Source: Salibaculum sp035270045 (GTDB lineage: Bacteria > Pseudomonadota > Alphaproteobacteria > Rhodobacterales > Rhodobacteraceae). From it: 31,879 bases of DNA. Position numbers and translations under genes: made by a program. Below the pieces are notes generated by a model. That model was not told where the DNA came from. It worked only from the letters and a program-made list of their open reading frames with translations, and made no database searches. The stretch spans positions 1 through 31,879 of the forward strand of contig NZ_DATFIP010000078.1 in assembly GCF_035270045.1 (NCBI RefSeq), read 5' to 3'. Shown here one piece after another: positions 31,456 to 31,879 of this stretch; within the stretch, counting starts at the first letter, position 1, and each line of letters opens with the position of its first letter.

Positions 31456-31879
31456 CGTAATTTATTTAAATATTTGATTATTAAAGAAAAAATATAAAAC
31501 TACGCATTCCTATCCCCCCAATTGTCCACCCTTACATGCCTGATAGTTGGCAACCAGTACGGGCCGATGCGATATGGTTCACTGAAGATCGGCTTGGCAG
31601 CGAGGCCAAAAGCGCCAGACGAGGTATATTGGAGCGGCGGACCGGGTTCGAACCGGCGACCTGCAGGATGGAAACCTGCCGCTTCCGTAACAGGGCGGTT
31701 GTGGTCAAGTGAGAATTTCAAAGCAAAGCCATTGGCCAACCCGTTTGATTGGCCAGCAGGATTTGTATCGCTGATGTTTTGGCGAATGAGGGCGTTGCGG
31801 ATTGCTTTGGCCACCGGTTGATGTCCCGCACCGGGGTGATGCTTCCGTCCGTGATCGGCGCATCGGCCGCCACATTATG
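31456..31879. other. Gene-poor, AT-richer region after tRNA-Leu
   Basis: 424 bp to the window edge with no convincing gene. It opens with a very AT-rich stretch (31457-31500), then mixed sequence, a 3' tRNA-Gly fragment at 31630-31679 on the minus strand, and TTGGCC motifs near 31732 and 31751. An open minus-strand frame runs in from the edge (31718-31879, 53 codons), which might be the tail of a gene but shows no family I recognise. The composition change next to a tRNA suggests an insertion boundary. Confidence 0.5.
31630..31679 (-). pseudogene. 3' fragment of a tRNA-Gly (UCC)
   Basis: On the minus strand GCAGG, loop TTTCCAT, CCTGC form a perfect anticodon arm with anticodon TCC. A 5-nt variable loop AGGTC follows, then a T-arm with GCCGG, TTCGAAC and CCGGT, then CCGCCGC, discriminator T and CCA. 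The 3' half with its CGCTCCA end is typical tRNA-Gly. The matching GCGGCGG acceptor strand and a D-arm are not found upstream of it, so the gene is truncated: most likely the 3' portion left at an attachment site, or a decayed copy. Confidence 0.75.

Noticed and set aside
31205..31456. Minus-strand frame starting MVPAAGLEPARPSGLG
   Set aside because: Antisense translation of the tRNA-Leu gene and the end of the TPR gene; not a real protein.
31522..31821. 99-codon plus-strand frame containing GPGSNRRPAGWKPAA
   Set aside because: This peptide comes from reading the antisense of a tRNA-like sequence, a well-known source of false protein annotations. It marks the tRNA-Gly fragment.
1..31879. CRISPR arrays, insertion sequences, toxin-antitoxin or phage defence genes
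   Set aside because: No regularly spaced repeats, transposase, integrase or defence-type domains are visible in any frame that I would accept as coding.

Overview
This GC-rich window reads as chromosomal DNA of a marine alphaproteobacterium of the Rhodobacteraceae/Roseobacter group. The pointers are the mid-60s G+C by eye, a PutA without a DNA-binding domain divergent from an Lrp-type PutR, a DmdC-type acyl-CoA dehydrogenase with LiuR-type MerR regulators, and a MaeB malic enzyme fused to a phosphotransacetylase-like domain. Nearly everything is core metabolism. No CRISPR array, insertion sequence, phage structural gene or defence system is visible. Only the last ~420 bp look like a change of region.

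Layout. 1-168: 5' end of glyA (minus), cut by the window edge, divergent from nadK (366-1127). 1193-6138: minus-strand carbon block, transcribed as maeB, then prpE, then an exported CIA30-domain protein. 6498-8015: asnB (plus). 8079-12588: nucleoside salvage operon cdd-deoA-deoB-add-upp, with 4-bp stop/start overlaps at the last three junctions. 12654-14165: exported SPOR-domain protein with internal repeats. 14301-20859: minus-strand beta-oxidation operon, in transcription order two LiuR-type MerR regulators, an acyl-CoA dehydrogenase, a 70-aa ribbon-helix-helix-like protein, thiolase and the FadB-type fusion. 20976-23229: divergent from it, two hotdog thioesterases and a MATE exporter. 23284-24852: exported 5'-nucleotidase-type phosphatase (minus) with a clear terminator. 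24997-26719: DUF952 protein, pyrD and an ArsC-family protein (plus). 26690-30157: putA (minus), divergent from putR (30265-30747). 30784-31320: exported TPR protein. 31370-31455: tRNA-Leu(UAA). 31456-31879: AT-richer, essentially gene-free, with a 3' fragment of a tRNA-Gly(UCC) on the minus strand.

How the genes work together. Fatty-acid or methylmercaptopropionate-type acyl-CoA oxidation (beta-oxidation operon), propionate activation (prpE), gluconeogenic malate/pyruvate conversion (maeB) and proline catabolism (putA) suit a heterotroph living on dissolved organic matter. Nucleoside salvage, the exported nucleotidase, pyrD and upp together cover nucleotide scavenging and pyrimidine synthesis.

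The best new leads are regulatory or structural: TTTGCAAA-type boxes upstream of prpE, a triple ACGT repeat in front of the first beta-oxidation regulator, a dyad over the putR -10 box, two unexplained inverted repeats in the maeB-asnB gap, the three-fold Cys-repeat SPOR protein, and the tRNA-Gly 3' remnant. No clearly new multi-gene system is evident.
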